Below, piece after piece: positions 17,901 to 26,392 of a stretch of 46,061 nt of DNA (its first letter is position 1; each line of letters opens with the position of its first letter). Position numbers and translations under genes: made by a program. Origin of the DNA: Paenibacillus alkalitolerans (lineage in GTDB: Bacteria; Bacillota; Bacilli; Paenibacillales; YIM-B00363); NCBI RefSeq assembly GCF_016482785.1, contig NZ_JAEMXM010000015.1, positions 97,265-143,325 on the forward strand, read 5' to 3'. The notes under the pieces are model-generated. The model worked only from the letters and a program-made list of their open reading frames with translations, was not told the DNA's origin and did not search any database.

Positions 17901-20545
17901 TTTAATACCAGTCCCTCGATAAGAGTCGCTTCAATAAAGTGTTGGTTCCTAAATGAATCGGCCAATAATTCTTCCTCATTTGTTACCGACTCTCCTTTGA
18001 CCTGTTTAATAAAACTGCGGACTGCAACATTTTGTTCTCTAACAACTTTCATAACTGCATAACGGATCATTTGCCTGTAATGATTTATTTCCAATTTTGC
18101 TGACAACTTTGCCGCATCCTGACGGCTATCCGAAAATAACACTGCTTTTGGTTGCTCTTTTTCTGGTAATTCCCGCATTAAGGCGTCTAACATAACTTGT
18201 GCAATCATATCGAAACCGGTTCTTTGTCCCCGAATTGGCGACCTGGTACGTTTCTCACTTTCAATAGGAAGAGGACCTGCCGATGTACGGATCAATTCCC
18301 AGTCATCAGCACAGTTAGGGCATTTGATTGGAAATGCAGGAATTTGAGGTACAATATCATTTAATTCGGATATTTGATACCAATGGCCCGTCGCATGATG
18401 CTGATCAGAGCATATCTGACCCAATCTGGGTTTGTACTCAGCTTTCTCCCACTTAAACTTTAACTTCTTCTGCTTAGTATTTAGATTATCGTCACCAGAA
18501 GGAGTCCTTTCCCATTCTTTTACATCAGTATCTATGTTTAAAGATGGCCAGTAGACTGCATACTGCCCATATTTTTTGATCGGTGGTAACTTATCAGGCA
18601 GTTGTTCGATTTCAGGAAATTCTGCGCTTAAGAAGTATTGGTTATACGAATCGGCTGTGTTATCTCGGGTTTTATATCCGCCCAGGAAGTTGTCTCCACA
18701 GTTTTGACAGTAGTAAAAATCCAACACCCTTGAACCGCAAGAACATTGAATCCGGGGTTGGTTATATAGTTTGCCAATAGTTCTGCCCGAATATTGATAT
18801 TGCGGCTCAACTTCTGAGCAATCGGGATTAGAGCACGCCCACAGTCCCTGAAAATTTCTGAAGAACAAATGAGCTCTTAAAGGCAATATAACCTCATTTT
18901 TACTTCTTGCTTTGACTACTGCTAACAACAACCCGCCAATAAAACTCAGATCCTGTTCTTCATCGAACAATCGAGAAGAAAGGTATTTAATTGATTTTGG
19001 TTTTTCACATTCTGTTACTAAAGCATGTAAAGCCCCGCTCGACTTAAGAACGTTAAATAAGCTCTCTTCAGGTGCATTTGAATGATATATCACTCCGAAA
19101 TCATTACATAAGGTGCTGCATGCAGCAGTCCAATCAGCAGATTCACCGACTTTATAGAATTCTGCAAAGTTATTCTTTCTAAGTTTGAATTCATGACTGG
19201 ACGGATAAACCTCTGCGCTTTCGCGTTCACCTGTAATAATTTCAAAGTTATTAATTGGGACACCAAAAAAATCTTCCAAAAACTGTTTTCCATTGTCATC
19301 AAGAGATGCACTTGTAGCCATTATTCTCAGTTGAGGGCTATCAGGCTTAAGTCCAAGTCTATCCAATAATGCGCGAAGAACGTAAGAAACTTCAGTCCCA
19401 GCTGTGCCGCGGTAAGCATGCAATTCATCAAGAACCAAATGAAATGTATGATTGGAATCTTCTTGTAGCCATTCACGTGTTTGCTCGAATATCTTTTGCT
19501 CAATTTCTCTGGTTAAGATTATATTTAACATACTAAAATTAGTTATTAAGATATCCGGGGGTGAATCTTGCATATCCCAACGGGATATTATTTCAGAACC
19601 ATCCACCTGGTTGAGAAATGCAAGCTTCTCATCTAATTTCGCTGATAATTTGCTTTGAATAAGTTGAATTTCAGAGGAATTCCATTGGGGTGCAGACAAG
19701 ATCTTAGAATCAATTTCATTTTGAAGTTCCACAGAAATCTCTTGCTTTATCTTAAAGTCTGGATTGTTCGCCGCAGCACGGATCATATTGTCAAAGTGAG
19801 AGCGAAGTTCATTTTGTTTGGCCAGCATTTTTTTCATTGAGTTTCTTAACTGGCTTAATTTATTGGAGTTTGTCGGTTTACCTGGCACCGGTGTTTTGCC
19901 TGTATATCGACCAAAATAAATCTTGTTATTTCTTCTGTTTTTCTTAAACCATGTTCTCACTTGATCGCTATCTAATGCTTTCCTCAATCGCACCAGTTGA
20001 TCTTCAACAAGAGCATTAAGCGGATACAATATTAGGCCGCGTACTGCAGCCTTTCGTTTTTCATGATTTCTTTTAGAGAGCCATTTACTTTTCGTAACAA
20101 ACCAATCTTCTGCACTAGCGTTTGGGGTTGCCCAAGATTTGGATTCAGTAAGGATATTTGAAATAAGAGGCATAAGGAAGCTTTCTGTCTTGCCCGATCC
20201 TGTACCCGAAGTAACCACTATGTTTTTCTTATTACGTACGACCTGTTTAAATGCTTCGTACTGATGTTTGTGCATTTTTAGCTTCGAACTAAATAAACCT
20301 AAATCTGCAAAATCGGCAAATTCAGTATCAATACCTAACTCAATGCAAACATCTTTAACATGCATCCCTGAGCTCTTGAAAGGAGGTAGTGCTTCGATAT
20401 AAGGATATTGGTAAATATTACCCTCTTGCTCTAATATCGCTCTTCGTTCTTCTGATAATTTATCATGTCCTAGAGCAAAAGGGCTATCCATATACCGAAT
20501 ATACATTTCTTTCATTCTTTCGAACAACCCGAGAACATTCTCCAT
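14921..20545 (-). CDS. Giant DEAD/DEAH-type helicase with DUF1998, Druantia DruE-like
   Basis: An 1874-residue superfamily-2 helicase. Walker A is TSGTGSGKTESF at about 112-123; the DExH box is LVLDELHAYRG near 370; MATSASLDD is motif III; motif VI is QQRVGRCGRRG near 1223. Cysteine clusters punctuate the protein: CSNPDC and CQNCG around 600, CLRCH and CSTCTDC near 1110, CKDCH and CPSCRG near 1480. The C-terminal DUF1998/MrfA-type zinc region includes CDSSCYDCLRTYEN near 1735. Size and architecture match DruE, the hallmark helicase of Druantia anti-phage systems; other DUF1998 helicases (DISARM DrmB, MrfA) are shorter or organised differently. AAGGAGAAT precedes the ATG. It is the middle gene of a tight three-gene operon: 11 nt after the 909-residue gene, 4-nt overlap with the nuclease gene. 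The system subtype is not settled from sequence alone. Confidence 0.8.
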   Translation of the reverse strand: MENVLGLFERMKEMYIRYMDSPFALGHDKLSEERRAILEQEGNIYQYPYIEALPPFKSSGMHVKDVCIELGIDTEFADFADLGLFSSKLKMHKHQYEAFKQVVRNKKNIVVTSGTGSGKTESFLMPLISNILTESKSWATPNASAEDWFVTKSKWLSKRNHEKRKAAVRGLILYPLNALVEDQLVRLRKALDSDQVRTWFKKNRRNNKIYFGRYTGKTPVPGKPTNSNKLSQLRNSMKKMLAKQNELRSHFDNMIRAAANNPDFKIKQEISVELQNEIDSKILSAPQWNSSEIQLIQSKLSAKLDEKLAFLNQVDGSEIISRWDMQDSPPDILITNFSMLNIILTREIEQKIFEQTREWLQEDSNHTFHLVLDELHAYRGTAGTEVSYVLRALLDRLGLKPDSPQLRIMATSASLDDNGKQFLEDFFGVPINNFEIITGERESAEVYPSSHEFKLRKNNFAEFYKVGESADWTAACSTLCNDFGVIYHSNAPEESLFNVLKSSGALHALVTECEKPKSIKYLSSRLFDEEQDLSFIGGLLLAVVKARSKNEVILPLRAHLFFRNFQGLWACSNPDCSEVEPQYQYSGRTIGKLYNQPRIQCSCGSRVLDFYYCQNCGDNFLGGYKTRDNTADSYNQYFLSAEFPEIEQLPDKLPPIKKYGQYAVYWPSLNIDTDVKEWERTPSGDDNLNTKQKKLKFKWEKAEYKPRLGQICSDQHHATGHWYQISELNDIVPQIPAFPIKCPNCADDWELIRTSAGPLPIESEKRTRSPIRGQRTGFDMIAQVMLDALMRELPEKEQPKAVLFSDSRQDAAKLSAKLEINHYRQMIRYAVMKVVREQNVAVRSFIKQVKGESVTNEEELLADSFRNQHFIEATLIEGLVLNRNLPPARLEEAKQLLKSAENFPKLGDLWGSIEIELLKVGINPGGPENSLKRYLGINWTEMYNWLDRNNLYPITTSLSANKQGYRERIQNFLRERVIQDVLFSQRKRDLESIALATITSDLDKQYIDYLEKEPAFWKELVNSSIRILGGLRRFDTNKKQSEMPPKQLTAYWRAVAKVNNINEEKLLERAHKLMSSLHGVKHYLLQSDHLHIIPYAGKLFTCLRCHRIHLHQSCSTCTDCYSTLIESTFDDSVRNDYYRYLSIDNKTVRRFHSEEMTGQTDPEEALKRQQLFQGIYESTDIPLVDEIDVLSVTTTMEAGVDIGSLRIVAMSNMPPQRFNYQQRVGRCGRRGSPLSVSLTLCRGRSHDDWYFDNLDKITGEPSPQPYIDLQSKKILSRVVNKEILFYAFKETGISGEDIGGESVHGQFGNRNDWSSVKDRIQTYLSSSDGMRRLDSIIQALSIKAKISEEDKTTLKMFITSGMFTDEISRIANDTRYSSNALSENLAAAGLLPMFGFPTRVRLMHHGRKSSYTSVQNLDSETVDRDLEMAINDYAPGSEVVKDKVKHRAVGVAHYWIQGNRVMAESNPLGEVKSIALCKDCHMLFDKNPPAECPSCRGILDAVESSYKSVRISEPLGFRSDWIKRDYTEEFEWSSRSSVPRLALDGNNFDDQSRQVYNTLFSCQEGDVYTINDRNGSLFTFQKAQNEFEGWIETSTRTDEYIPPSLSSVKETVALAAIKNTEILVISPKTVEAGITFDPTVLGARSGLVSFGYLFRRIATNLLDVDADELQVGIRSSYNNIAQSLTGQIFLGDRLINGAGYAKYLAQESIMKKILDDLCVDLNYIPKLRDHKCDSSCYDCLRTYENMNYHGILDWRLGLDAAQLLRDGKVPQISIRWRGSVEKSLDNLTESFNGSIEPTWFSDVPGLKFNIDDETIVLFGHPFWNVTNEDYFTRELSQATAEAELNARVVRHFNIFDLIRRPTWVIQKVIEGQDR

Positions 20546-20556
20546 AGCAATTCTCC

Positions 20557-23286
20557 TTAGTTAATGAATATAAGTTCGAAACCGAGCTTATGAACTATTG
20601 ACCACGCAACTTCTAGCGGAACATTTTTATATACTTTGTAAGAACCTTCAATGATTGGGCACTGACCGATACACGAAGTCAGTGAACGTTCGTATAGTTC
20701 GGGTAATGTGTATTCTTTTTTAAGTCGGAGTTGGTGGTTTTTGTAGATAAATATTTTTTGTTTTTCATCTGCAGCCAAATATAATTTTCCAGCATCCCTG
20801 TCAACCTTTATTTTTCTTCCATTTTTATCCAAAATACAAATTAATTCACCAAAACGGCTGGTATATTGCTTTAACTTAGATGGGCCGTTATCCGACCATC
20901 TCGACCGAATTACATCCCAGAAGGTAACTTTCCAATGATCGCCTATAGGGATTATTTGGTCGTCCCCATTTATAATTATCGATTGCAGAGAAGGAAGACA
21001 TTTTGCCAAATGATATCCAAAATAGTCTTCACCTAAATTGTACGGAATATTAAGATGCTTGAGAAATGACTCCATTTCTTCCATTGTCTTTGAATACGCA
21101 TATACAGAAATTGGCTCTCGATCATTGGTTGGGTATGAAAAAAGAATATCTGTTATATTCCCGCCTGACTGTTGCCATTGTTTTATCATCTCCCGTGTTC
21201 GTCCGCCGGAAATGCAAACTATTGGCTCAGCACATGGAATAAAGGCAGCTGATGTAGGGATAATCCGCCAATAATATTCATTTGTATCTCCTTGCCTAGC
21301 AAATTCTGCAAATCCTAATTGAGATAGTTTTAGCCTTAAATCATAAGCCGTTAAGCGTAGCTTGTCATCGTTAAAACACCAACTGATACCGTTTAAAAAA
21401 ACATTCCAGTTCCCTTGTTCCCTAAGTGTCAAATACTCTAAAAACAAATCAACATTTCTAAGTTCTAAAGTACCTTTTGAGAATGATACATCCAACAAAT
21501 CGTACTTTCGTTTTAAATCATATGGTGCTCCGTGTATGTACGAAGGTTTCGATTTTTTTACAGACACACCATCCACAGTTAAGATTACTTGCCCATTTCT
21601 CAGTTCAAAACATTCTTTAATATTCTCAAGGTTATTGTAAATATAAGTTCCTGCAATTTTAAGTTCACCATACTCAGCTTGTGTGCTGACAGGTGTAAAA
21701 TTATCTTTGTCGATATAGTGGACTCTGTCGTTCCTCAGAATAACTGATTTACTCACATTATTTATCGAAAAAGTATATGCTCCAGAGTTGTTTATTCCTA
21801 TTTCTCTAACATCAATATTGTCAACACCCTCAACGAGACTGAATGCAGGTATATCATTGATACTTACAACAGATCTTATAGGTGAAGATATAGAGAGTAA
21901 AGGAGGGGCGTCAAGCAACCATTCCTGATTCCCCACTCTTAGTCCTCCGTAGAATTGCAGAGAAGTTTTTTCATTATTATATTTTATAGATCTATCAAAA
22001 AATACAATGTCACGATCAGGGATAAATATGCTGTAAAAACGCCATCCAGTCGGAGTACCAGAATATTTTCGTTCTTTATACTCTAGTTGGTTGTTTTTTA
22101 TCCATGCGTCTATTGTAATCTTCTTATCATCCAAGAAGAGTAATAAGTGCTCATGACCAGCCTGCAGATCTTGTCTGCTCGCCCATCCTCTTATTCCTAA
22201 GTCTTGACCTCTTCTGAAGACGAAGTAATCAGCGCCTTCAAATTTTAATCTAAATTTATTATTGATTGAGTCAAAAAAGAATGATTCATTCAATCTTTCA
22301 TTATGCAAATATTTTTTGAAAGTGCTGTTTTTAAAGTTAAACCCCTCGACAGTGGAGTCCGACATTTCTTCATCATTTTCACCAAGTAAAATTTCGTCGT
22401 TAACCAGCGCGATAAAACTAATATTTACTTTCTGCGCAAGTAAATCTGTCTCTAACGAAACAAACAGTTTTAACTGTTTCAAATAATAGCTTGGTTTTGT
22501 CAGCTTAGTGCCGTCTTGTGGCTTGGAGTGACCAGACCACCTAGAATACTCATGGAGAATAGTTTCAGCAATGGCTCTTTTAATCTCGGAGTTATTTCGT
22601 GTATATAATCTGGATAATCTCCCAGCCCTGGACGACAAATAAACGTTTAAGTTATCCATCATTTGGTTAATACTAATTTGTAACCCAGGCTTGTACCCTG
22701 CCCAATAAAAAAACTCATATAACTGCGCTCTCTCTGTATCTCTCACAAGACACTGAGAACGGGCGTATGATGTATATTTAGTACTAAAATTAAAGATATT
22801 AATGTACCCATACTTTCCATTATGGGATTCTTGCCAATCACGCAAATATTCCCATAATTTTTGAAACTTATCAAACTCTCTCGGCATTCCGGTACCACTC
22901 ATATTAAGAAGTTCCCGGAGGGGATGGTAAAAATTACCTCCACTTATTCCAAGTTCGACATTTGTTCTCATATTAACTGCTGCAAGGACTGTCAATGCTA
23001 AGAAAGAGATAAAGGGAGGAATTCCAATTCGCCCCTGGTTATTCCACTTCCTCCCCCAAATAAATGCTTTTTCAAATAGCTCCTCACTGTTATTCGTATA
23101 CGATCTGACAGAGAGACAAAAATCTTTCATAGCCATATCGTCTGATACACCGATTTTTTTTCCAAGTTTTATAATCAGGTCTTCATTAACATATAAATAA
23201 ACTACTTTATTAGAATTGTGTGGGCCGAAAAAATGGTCGAACAGAACCTGGTTCCATTTTTTGTATCCTGGGGTCACAATAATCAT
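20557..23286 (-). CDS. Unrecognised 909-residue protein, first gene of the DruE operon
   Basis: No family is recognised with certainty. The first 240 residues are mostly helical with conserved-looking blocks RIGIPPFISFLALTVLAA and NFYHPLRELLN; residues 280-600 are rich in beta strands; the last 150 include RFGELICILDKNGRKIKV and LPELYERSLTS. There is no signal peptide, membrane helix, Walker motif or nuclease motif that I can see. Druantia loci encode one or more large unknown proteins beside DruE (DruH in type III; DruF and DruG in type II), so it may be an equivalent partner; that is inference from synteny. The start is uncertain: ATG at 23286 touches the AAAGG ribosome site, while GTG at 23277 (fourth codon) is better spaced. 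Codon use is as AT-rich as its neighbours. Confidence 0.7.
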   Translation of the reverse strand: MIIVTPGYKKWNQVLFDHFFGPHNSNKVVYLYVNEDLIIKLGKKIGVSDDMAMKDFCLSVRSYTNNSEELFEKAFIWGRKWNNQGRIGIPPFISFLALTVLAAVNMRTNVELGISGGNFYHPLRELLNMSGTGMPREFDKFQKLWEYLRDWQESHNGKYGYINIFNFSTKYTSYARSQCLVRDTERAQLYEFFYWAGYKPGLQISINQMMDNLNVYLSSRAGRLSRLYTRNNSEIKRAIAETILHEYSRWSGHSKPQDGTKLTKPSYYLKQLKLFVSLETDLLAQKVNISFIALVNDEILLGENDEEMSDSTVEGFNFKNSTFKKYLHNERLNESFFFDSINNKFRLKFEGADYFVFRRGQDLGIRGWASRQDLQAGHEHLLLFLDDKKITIDAWIKNNQLEYKERKYSGTPTGWRFYSIFIPDRDIVFFDRSIKYNNEKTSLQFYGGLRVGNQEWLLDAPPLLSISSPIRSVVSINDIPAFSLVEGVDNIDVREIGINNSGAYTFSINNVSKSVILRNDRVHYIDKDNFTPVSTQAEYGELKIAGTYIYNNLENIKECFELRNGQVILTVDGVSVKKSKPSYIHGAPYDLKRKYDLLDVSFSKGTLELRNVDLFLEYLTLREQGNWNVFLNGISWCFNDDKLRLTAYDLRLKLSQLGFAEFARQGDTNEYYWRIIPTSAAFIPCAEPIVCISGGRTREMIKQWQQSGGNITDILFSYPTNDREPISVYAYSKTMEEMESFLKHLNIPYNLGEDYFGYHLAKCLPSLQSIIINGDDQIIPIGDHWKVTFWDVIRSRWSDNGPSKLKQYTSRFGELICILDKNGRKIKVDRDAGKLYLAADEKQKIFIYKNHQLRLKKEYTLPELYERSLTSCIGQCPIIEGSYKVYKNVPLEVAWSIVHKLGFELIFIN

Positions 23287-23398
23287 CCTTTAGATGTATA
23301 AAGAGTACTCCCCTATTTTCGACATGAATCCACATAATTCCTTTGACTGACCAACGATTATTTAGTCAATATTGATATATAAAAGGATAGTGAGTGAT

Positions 23399-23815
23399 AT
23401 GCCCGACGTATTATCTCCGGAACAAAGAAGAAAAAATATGCAAGCCATTAAATCAAAAGAAACAAAACTTGAAATAAAAGTCGCTAAGGCTTTATGGCAT
23501 CGAGGAATACGGATGAGAAAAAATGTAAAATCTCTTCATGGCAAACCAGATATTTCAATAAAGAAATATCGGATCGTCATTTTTATTGATTCTTGTTTCT
23601 GGCATGGCTGTGAACAACACGGACATATCCCGAAAAGCAATGAGGAATATTGGAAAGCAAAAATAGAACGTAATAAAGAAAGAGACCGGATAGTAACAAA
23701 CCACTACATCGAAAAAAAATGGCATGTATATAGAGTATGGGAACACGAACTAAAGCAAGATTTTGAAACCACAATTAATAATATTGAAACGTTTATTAAA
23801 GAAAGAAAAAAATAA
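23399..23815 (+). CDS. vsr: Very short patch repair (Vsr) endonuclease
   Basis: A 138-residue Vsr-type mismatch endonuclease. SPEQRRKNMQAIKSKET is the family opening. GKPDI carries the catalytic aspartate at residue 51, as in Escherichia coli Vsr, and FIDSCFWHGC gives Cys66 and His69 at the zinc and active site. Length is normal. It nicks beside T of T:G mismatches arising from 5-methylcytosine deamination, so it is the expected companion of C5 methyltransferases, of which two lie downstream at 24639 and 27822. The ATG at 23399 (MPDVLSP) is chosen by homology and an AGGA 11 nt upstream; the frame is open from 23372. It diverges from the DruE operon across 112 bp. Confidence 0.92.
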   Translation: MPDVLSPEQRRKNMQAIKSKETKLEIKVAKALWHRGIRMRKNVKSLHGKPDISIKKYRIVIFIDSCFWHGCEQHGHIPKSNEEYWKAKIERNKERDRIVTNHYIEKKWHVYRVWEHELKQDFETTINNIETFIKERKK

Positions 23816-24638
23816 CCCGAGAACCTCGATGTTATGCTGAAGCATGCCCGAAAGCTGCCGGAATTGCCTGTCCAAGAGTTGACGAATATAATGACCGTGT
23901 CTCAGTAAAGGAAAAGGATGCCCCTAGAGCGTGCGCCTGTTGCAGCAATCACCGGAGACATCCCTTCACCACACATATGATCATTGTATGAAACTACGAG
24001 CTGGTTGAGAAGATACGCGTTTTTCGTTTGGTGTGCAGTAATTGTCTCTAGTCCCTGTTGTAATGAGAAATTGGCGGTGATCGGAAGTCGAGGCCGAACT
24101 TGGCCGGAACTAGTTTCAGCTACAAGTCACGTACTTTCTCGGATGTTTGGAATGTATCAGCATTCACTTCCACTTAGATGTTGTGGGAAGTCGTCCGTTC
24201 CTTCACTATCTGCACACCAGAGATTCGGACGTTTCGTCGGACATACTCCTGGATGGCTGGCAAGAACTGTCCGGACGTCGCCAAATTAATTTGTTGGATA
24301 CATACCCGCTCTGTATTCTTCTCCGCGACCTTCTGAGATTGACTCGTAAAATCGAATTCTATTAGAAGAAGAAGGTAGTACAGATGAAAGATCAATTGGT
24401 TCACTCCAGTTAGATAATCCTAAGGACTTGAATCTAATAAAAAACATCTTATTCTTTTGAATAGCATCAAGAATTCGAGAGTTATTAACCTCCCTCGCAT
24501 TATATTTTTCTCCACATTTTATCAATAATCATTTTAGAGAAGATTGATGTGCGACTTGTTGTATAAATTGTGCAAGGACTCATGCTATAATATTTTATGG
24601 TCTGATAGGATCATTTAGAATAAGATAGGAATGTTGAT
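23816..24638. other. Gene-poor gap with possible broken reading frames
   Basis: No gene I can support. Composition to about 24.3 kb is more GC-rich than the flanking defence genes. On the minus strand two overlapping frames (24286-24525 and 24174-24404) read MIKCGEKYNAREVNNSRILD and INLATSGQFLPAIQEYVRRN. Together they could be one frameshifted gene of unknown family. The stretch may be debris from an earlier insertion or deletion between vsr and the methyltransferase cassette. Confidence 0.4.
24583..24591 (+). promoter_or_regulatory. Extended -10 promoter element for the MTase-NTase-DUF262 cassette
   Basis: TGCTATAAT is a perfect -10 box with the upstream TGn extension, 48 nt before the methyltransferase start at 24639. 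No good -35 box is seen, which is common for extended -10 promoters. Confidence 0.5.
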
Positions 24639-25778
24639 ATGGAACTTAAAATATATTCATTTTTTTCAGGCGCTGGGTTTTTAGATCTAGGATTTGAGTA
24701 CGCTGGGTACAGTATACAATTAGTTAATGAATATGATGCAGCTTTTATGAGTGCATATCAATATGCAAGAGCATTAATTGGATTACGGGAACCACAGCGA
24801 GGATATTTTAACTGCGATATTAATTTTTTTTTAAAAGGAAAGGAAAAAGAAGAACTTACGAAAAACATAGAAAACGATAGAAAAAATTCATTAGTTGGCT
24901 TTATCGGGGGCCCCCCATGTCCTGATTTTTCAGTAGCTGGAAAAAACGAGGGAATATCCGGAGCTAATGGAAAACTAACAACCAGCTACAAAAAAATTAT
25001 ATTGCAACAAGTTCCTGATTTCTTTTTATTTGAAAACGTAAAGGGGCTCTGGGCAACAAAAAAGCACAGAGAAGAGTATGAGAAGATTAAAAAATCCTTT
25101 ATTCGAAAAGGATACTTGCTTACTGAAAAGTTGGTAAATTCATTAGAATATGGCGTGCCACAGGAAAGAGAGAGAATCATACTTGTTGGCATACACAGGA
25201 ATATATGTCGTTTTGAAATAAAAGAAATGAAGCAGATCCTCAAAAATACATTTCATTGGGGTAATAGTGAAAACTATTCTCTTCAAAACATCAAAGCAAT
25301 ACCTTGGCCAAATCAAGATACATTTATCGAGAATGGAAATAGAGAATGCCCAACTGGCATTCTGGAGGAGTTAACAATTGAGCATTGGTTCAAGAAAAAT
25401 GATGTAAATAACCACGTTAATTCTCAAGATTATTTTACACCTCGACAAGGGAAGGTGAAAATGGAGACATTAAACGAGGGGGATGTTAGCGGAAAATCGT
25501 ACAAAAGACTTCATCGTTGGAGATACTCCCCAACAGTAGCCTATGGAAACAACGAAGTTCATTTACATCCATATAAAAGTAGGAGAATTAGCGTTGCGGA
25601 AGCACTTGCGTTACAATCTTTACCTGCAGAATTCGTAATAAACCCAGAATTAAGTTTGACTGGTAAATTTAAAACCATCGGTAATGGTGTCCCATTCTTG
25701 ATGAGCAAAGGAATCGCGGAGCAGTTAAAGGTTTTTTTGTTAAACAATATTGATGAAAATAAACTAAGGAATCGATAA
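24639..25778 (+). CDS. DNA (cytosine-5) methyltransferase of the NTase-DUF262 cassette
   Basis: A 379-residue C5 methyltransferase with all main motifs: FFSGAGFLDLGF (I, cofactor), GGPPCPDFS with catalytic Cys94 (IV), FENVKG (VI), QERERIILVG (VIII), a variable target-recognition region around 220-300, and IGNGVPFLMSKGIA (X). It transfers a methyl group to cytosine in an unknown sequence. Stop and next start are 2 nt apart (TAA CT ATG), so it is the first gene of a three-gene unit with the nucleotidyltransferase-like and DUF262 proteins. It probably marks host DNA as self for that unit. AGGA lies about 10 nt before the ATG. It differs clearly from the methyltransferase at 27822. Confidence 0.9.
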   Translation: MELKIYSFFSGAGFLDLGFEYAGYSIQLVNEYDAAFMSAYQYARALIGLREPQRGYFNCDINFFLKGKEKEELTKNIENDRKNSLVGFIGGPPCPDFSVAGKNEGISGANGKLTTSYKKIILQQVPDFFLFENVKGLWATKKHREEYEKIKKSFIRKGYLLTEKLVNSLEYGVPQERERIILVGIHRNICRFEIKEMKQILKNTFHWGNSENYSLQNIKAIPWPNQDTFIENGNRECPTGILEELTIEHWFKKNDVNNHVNSQDYFTPRQGKVKMETLNEGDVSGKSYKRLHRWRYSPTVAYGNNEVHLHPYKSRRISVAEALALQSLPAEFVINPELSLTGKFKTIGNGVPFLMSKGIAEQLKVFLLNNIDENKLRNR

Positions 25779-25780
25779 CT

Positions 25781-26392
25781 ATGATTTATTCATTAGACGA
25801 GATCAAAACGGATTTAGGGGTCCTAGATGTAAAGCAGTTCTATATGAAATATATTGTAAAATCATACTATTGGTACTTTAGTCAAATTCTTAATATACCA
25901 GAAAGAGAACTACTACCAACTATTGATGAATTTAAAGATATTGTCAGCACAAATATTGGTGTTAGTTTTAATAATGTAATGATGGTTGGTAGTGGAAAAA
26001 TAGGTTATAGCCTGGCCCCCAAAAAGAATTTTAAATCCTTCGAACGGGATACCGAAAGTAAAAACAAATCAGATATTGATATTGCAATAATATCTCAAGA
26101 TCTGTTCAAATATTTTTGGGATTTGTATCGGAAATCATATAGTATTAAGTTCGAAAGGACTTACGGTTATATATCTAGAGAAATCTATCGGGGATATATA
26201 AATGAAAGAAACTTAAGAGAGATTGACCGTTGCAGAAAAGAGTGGAGTGATCTTTCAACTAATTCAAGTAAACAGTTACGAAGCAAATTGTATTTAAAAC
26301 ATGATATTACTTATAGAATCTATCGCAGTTGGGAAGACTTTGAAGAATATAACTTATTAACAATAAACAGTATGAAAACAAGGGTGGTATAA
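25781..26392 (+). CDS. Nucleotidyltransferase-fold protein of the MTase-DUF262 cassette
   Basis: A 203-residue protein not recognised by name. MMVGSGKIGYSL at 67-78 followed by KSDIDIAIIS (Asp98, Asp100) has the GS...DxD pattern of the polymerase-beta nucleotidyltransferase fold, as in MNT, AbiEii and cGAS-like enzymes. The C-terminal part is rich in basic and aromatic residues and predicted helical. There is no signal peptide or membrane helix. It is translationally coupled on both sides: 2 nt after the methyltransferase stop and directly abutting the DUF262 start (TAA then ATG). I infer a role as an effector or sensor in a defence unit that modifies RNA, a nucleotide or a protein; the reaction is unknown. 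The fold call rests on a short motif only. Confidence 0.65.
   Translation: MIYSLDEIKTDLGVLDVKQFYMKYIVKSYYWYFSQILNIPERELLPTIDEFKDIVSTNIGVSFNNVMMVGSGKIGYSLAPKKNFKSFERDTESKNKSDIDIAIISQDLFKYFWDLYRKSYSIKFERTYGYISREIYRGYINERNLREIDRCRKEWSDLSTNSSKQLRSKLYLKHDITYRIYRSWEDFEEYNLLTINSMKTRVV

Noticed and set aside
14921-20545. DISARM as the identity of the DUF1998 helicase locus.
   Set aside because: The helicase and DUF1998 parts are in one 1874-residue protein, and no DrmC phospholipase-D nuclease or separate DrmA is present, which fits DruE better.
23816-24300. Possible phage or transposase gene between vsr and the methyltransferase cassette.
   Set aside because: Translations in all frames are short and lack any transposase, integrase or helix-turn-helix motif that I could recognise.
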